This document shows, in pieces, positions 61,661 through 64,000 of a stretch of 64,000 nt of DNA (the first letter of the stretch is position 1; each line of letters begins with the position of its first letter). A program made the position numbers and the translations under genes. The notes under the pieces are model-generated. The model searched no databases, was not told where the DNA came from, and was given only the letters and a program-made list of their open reading frames with translations. The stretch covers positions 2,356,001-2,420,000 of the forward strand of contig NZ_CP024903.1 in the NCBI RefSeq assembly GCF_003330765.1, in the 5' to 3' direction. This DNA comes from Burkholderia pyrrocinia (GTDB lineage: Bacteria > Pseudomonadota > Gammaproteobacteria > Burkholderiales > Burkholderiaceae).

Positions 61661-62425
61661 TCACGCGAGCGACTCCGCGGCGCGCCCGCGCACGTCGCCG
61701 GTCAGGCGCGTTTCGATCATATGCGGCGACTCCTTGCGCGAAATCGCCAGCAATCCGTCGAGATACAGCTTGCGGAACCGCAGTTCGCTGTCGATCTGCG
61801 CGCGCAGCTTGCCGTAAAGCGGCAGGAACACGAGGTTCGCAAACGCCAACCCGTAAAGCGTCGCGACGAACGCGACCGCGATGCCCGGCCCGAGCTGCGC
61901 CGGTTCGAGCATATGGCTGGTCACCTGCACGAGCCCGAGCACCGATCCGAGAATGCCGAACGTGGGCGCATAACCGCCGGCCTGCTGCCACACGCGCGCG
62001 GCGGCCAGGCGGCTGCGCTCGTACGCGTCGAGTTCGCGCTGCAATGCATCCTCGAGCACGGCGGTCGACACGCCGTTCGCCAGCAGTTCGAGCCCGCGGC
62101 GTGCGAACGGGTGGATGCCGCTCACATCCATCGATTCGAACGCGAGCAGCCCGTCGAGCTTCGCGCGGTCGCCCCATTCGAGCAGGTCGGACAGGTTCTT
62201 GCGATCAACCTCGCGTGCGCGCACGAACGCGAGCCGCAACTGCTTCACCGCGTCGAAGAAGCGTGCCCACGTGTTCTGGATCATCACCGCGCCGAGCGTG
62301 CCGCCGAGCACGATGACGAGCGCCTCGAACTGGAACAGCATCGGGAAATGCCCGCCTTCCAGCGCGAAGCCCAATACGATTGCCGCGCCACCGAGCACCA
62401 CACCGGCCAAGGTCAACAGATCCAT
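61661..62425 (-). CDS. MotA-like stator protein
   Basis: 254 residues, 4 TM. TM1 (TLAGVVLGGAAIVLGFALEGG), TM2 (FEALVIVLGGTLGAVMIQN), cytoplasmic domain (DLLEWGDRAKLDGLLAFESMDVSGIHPFARRGLELLANGVSTAVLEDALQRELDAYE), TM3 (GYAPTFGILGSVLGLVQVTSHML) and TM4 (GIAVAFVATLYGLAFANLVFLPLYGKL), all in MotA order with the MotA signature prolines and Gly-rich motifs. 14 bp after the cNMP-FliG-like gene and 36 bp before the MotB-like gene. No flagellar structural genes lie in the window. Confidence 0.9.
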   Translation of the reverse strand: MDLLTLAGVVLGGAAIVLGFALEGGHFPMLFQFEALVIVLGGTLGAVMIQNTWARFFDAVKQLRLAFVRAREVDRKNLSDLLEWGDRAKLDGLLAFESMDVSGIHPFARRGLELLANGVSTAVLEDALQRELDAYERSRLAAARVWQQAGGYAPTFGILGSVLGLVQVTSHMLEPAQLGPGIAVAFVATLYGLAFANLVFLPLYGKLRAQIDSELRFRKLYLDGLLAISRKESPHMIETRLTGDVRGRAAESLA

Positions 62426-62439
62426 ACGCCCCCCTCGTA

Positions 62440-63762
62440 TCACGCGTTCGACGACGATGCCGACGCAACGGACGCAGCGGCCGTCGCAGGCGCCTTGGCC
62501 GCGCGAACGGCATCCAGCACGCGCCGCTCGATATCCTCGATCTCAGCCGGATCGAGCTTGAGTTCGCGGCGCATCACCCACGCCACCTCGTTGCGACGCG
62601 CCTCGGTCATCACGGAAAACAGCTTGTCGGCCACCGCGCGATCGTCGAGGTTCGCGATCAGCTTCGCGAGGTCGTACGTATCGAATGCGCTGATGACGTC
62701 GAACAGCGTGCGCTGGTCGACCCACACGAGATCCTCCAGCGCGCTCACGTCGCCGCCGCGACGCGCGTTGCGCCGCGAGAAATACGCGACACCCTTTTGC
62801 TCGACGTAACTGAGCACCTTCGATTTGCGGAACGCGAACACTTCGTCGGCAATCTCGCCGTTCGACAGCTTGTTGAGCAACAGCGTCTTGTCGACGCCGA
62901 TCAGCGATTCGAGATCGGCCAGTTCAATAAGCTCGAGTTCGCTGTTGATCGACAGGTCGAGATCGTGATCGGCGACCTGCTGCGCGCGATCGATCACGCG
63001 CGCAGGGTCGAAGGTGACGACCTGGCGCGCATCCGACGAAGCCGCATAGTCACTCGCACTGCCGGCAAGGTCGGCCTGCGCGGCTTCGATCGTGACGAGA
63101 TTGAGCTTCTCCATGCGCCGCAGCATCGCGAGCACATGCGGCCGCGAATGGCCGGCAATCGCGCGGCATTTGCGGATCACTTCAGCGAGCGGCACCGATG
63201 TCTCGGCCGCATGGGCCTGCATCGGCCGGCGTGCCCATGCGTCGCCCGATTCGCGCGCGTCGGCGCCCGCCATCAGCGCCAGCACATGCGCATACGACAA
63301 CACGCCGGGCATGAAGTCCGCATGCGTATAGGTGGCGAGTTGATCGTCCTTGCGCTTCACACGCCGGATCATCGTCCGCACGATATGGCGCAGCAGCGCG
63401 GACACGCGCTCGATTTCATCGTCGAGCATGGCGGCCGGCACGACCGTGAGCTGACAGAATGAAAGCGCCTTCGCGGTATGGGCACGCGGCTCGGCAGCGA
63501 GCAGCGCCGATTCGCCGAAGAACTCGCCACGGCCGAGCGTCGCGACGATGACGCGCTTGTCGTCGCATCGCGTGGACAGCTCGACCTTGCCGTCGGTAAT
63601 CAGAAAGATCACGGGCTCACCCGCGAAACCCTCGGCGTAAATGATTTCTCCGGGCGCCGCCGTACGCGTCCACGATTGCTGACGATTCAAGTCGATTCCC
63701 CTGCTGCGCTGAATTTCTTTGACTGCGCGCCGCATGTCGAAAGCATGCGTGTCGCGAGCCAT
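62440..63762 (-). CDS. Cyclic-nucleotide-binding protein with FliG-like C-terminal region
   Basis: 440 residues with an unusual plan. Residues 32-120 form a CAP/cNMP-binding beta-roll (PGEIIYAEGFAGEPVIFLITDGKVELS, then GRGEFFGESALLAAEPRAHTAKA, like the phosphate-binding cassette). Residues 190-226 look like a Crp winged helix (EVIRKCRAIAGHSRPHVLAMLRRMEKLNLVTI). Residues 275-420 resemble the middle and C-terminal armadillo/torque domains of the flagellar rotor protein FliG (ALEDLVWVDQRTLFDVISAFDTYDLAKLIANLDDRAVADKLFSVMTEARRNEVAWVMRREL). An Ala/Ser-rich tail ends it. It is followed directly by motA- and motB-like genes, so it may be the rotor or control partner of that stator. Confidence 0.75.
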   Translation of the reverse strand: MARDTHAFDMRRAVKEIQRSRGIDLNRQQSWTRTAAPGEIIYAEGFAGEPVIFLITDGKVELSTRCDDKRVIVATLGRGEFFGESALLAAEPRAHTAKALSFCQLTVVPAAMLDDEIERVSALLRHIVRTMIRRVKRKDDQLATYTHADFMPGVLSYAHVLALMAGADARESGDAWARRPMQAHAAETSVPLAEVIRKCRAIAGHSRPHVLAMLRRMEKLNLVTIEAAQADLAGSASDYAASSDARQVVTFDPARVIDRAQQVADHDLDLSINSELELIELADLESLIGVDKTLLLNKLSNGEIADEVFAFRKSKVLSYVEQKGVAYFSRRNARRGGDVSALEDLVWVDQRTLFDVISAFDTYDLAKLIANLDDRAVADKLFSVMTEARRNEVAWVMRRELKLDPAEIEDIERRVLDAVRAAKAPATAAASVASASSSNA

Positions 63763-63929
63763 CCCCGTGACTCGTTTACGTCATCGGGCTCAACATCCTT
63801 TAGGGAATTCACACTCGTTTCGATGCGAAATCAAGGTGAAACGTTTGCGGATTGCACGGCCGCATCGATAGTTTCATTTCGATGCGCGCATCGTGTCGTG
63901 CAATTGAAAACGCGATGCGACCCTGCGCA

Positions 63930-64000
63930 TCAAAACTCCATGTCGAGTTCGTCGATGTCTTCGTGCTCCGCCTTCGCCGCGTCGATCCACTCCGCAACGA
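63930..64000 (-). CDS. C-terminal end of an unidentified gene (truncated by window edge)
   Basis: The minus-strand frame is open from the window edge to TGA at 63932-63930 and ends VAEWIDAAKAEHEDIDELDMEF, a strongly acidic tail. Codon use is like the chromosomal genes. It points the same way as the FliG-like gene, about 170 bp upstream of it, and could be the preceding gene of the operon. The product cannot be named from 22 residues. Confidence 0.4.
   Translation of the reverse strand, partial: VAEWIDAAKAEHEDIDELDMEF

Noticed and set aside
60953..62425. Zorya-type anti-phage system
   Set aside because: MotA/MotB-like genes are present, but none of the Zorya partner genes (ZorC/D/E) is nearby and the third gene is a cNMP/FliG-like protein instead.

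Overview
The window is GC-rich proteobacterial DNA. Its gene content points to Burkholderia, most likely the B. cepacia complex and probably a secondary chromosome. This is inferred from three things: a Wsp chemosensory operon with a hybrid response-regulator kinase in place of WspR, a three-component anthranilate dioxygenase locus (andAcAdAbAa plus andR), and a catBAC cluster with divergent catR. No rRNA, tRNA or CRISPR array was seen.

Layout. 1-0.6 kb: 3' part of riboflavin synthase. 0.8-2.0 kb: a ClC-type chloride channel. 2.3-11.2 kb: the Wsp surface-sensing operon on the minus strand (wspHRR, wspA, B, C, D, E, F), mostly with 4-bp ATGA/GTGA overlaps. 11.6-16.6 kb: a CPA1 Na+/H+ antiporter, then an aldehyde dehydrogenase and an acetolactate-synthase-like TPP enzyme. 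16.9-17.6 kb: a HigB/HigA-type toxin-antitoxin pair. 17.7-18.9 kb: a DUF445 membrane protein. 19.1-27.1 kb: a complete route from anthranilate to catechol (And) and on to the beta-ketoadipate pathway (CatA, CatB, CatC), with its two regulators. 27.2-36.8 kb: a flavodoxin-fold quinone reductase with divergent LysR, a small gene behind an excellent LexA box, a FadH-type reductase with divergent AraC regulator, a translationally coupled pair of unknown membrane proteins, and a two-subunit aconitase X. 36.3-42.5 kb: two paralogous MarR regulators, a LysR and an EmrA-EmrB-OMF tripartite efflux operon. A shared palindromic motif lies in front of both marR genes and emrA. 42.6-48.8 kb: a glutathione transferase, a TIGR02594-type protein, LysR genes, an MFS-amidohydrolase pair and a probably frameshifted PAAR gene.

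48.9-57.9 kb looks like an accessory region: more AT-rich, with long gene-poor gaps, small secreted unknowns, a SymE-like toxin, rdgC, and a nested insertion. In the nest, an IS21-family element (TSD GCCA) sits inside an IS256-family transposase gene, and that IS256 element (TSD TTGCCCTT) interrupts a two-TM protein gene. Both insertions can be undone on paper base by base.

57.9-64 kb: a methyl-accepting chemotaxis protein, an unknown membrane protein, and the most unusual module of the window. That module is a minus-strand cluster of a cyclic-nucleotide-binding protein with a FliG-like C-terminus, a MotA-like stator protein and a MotB/OmpA-like protein, with no flagellar genes nearby. It looks like a non-flagellar ion-driven motor with a built-in ligand or transcription-factor-like sensor.
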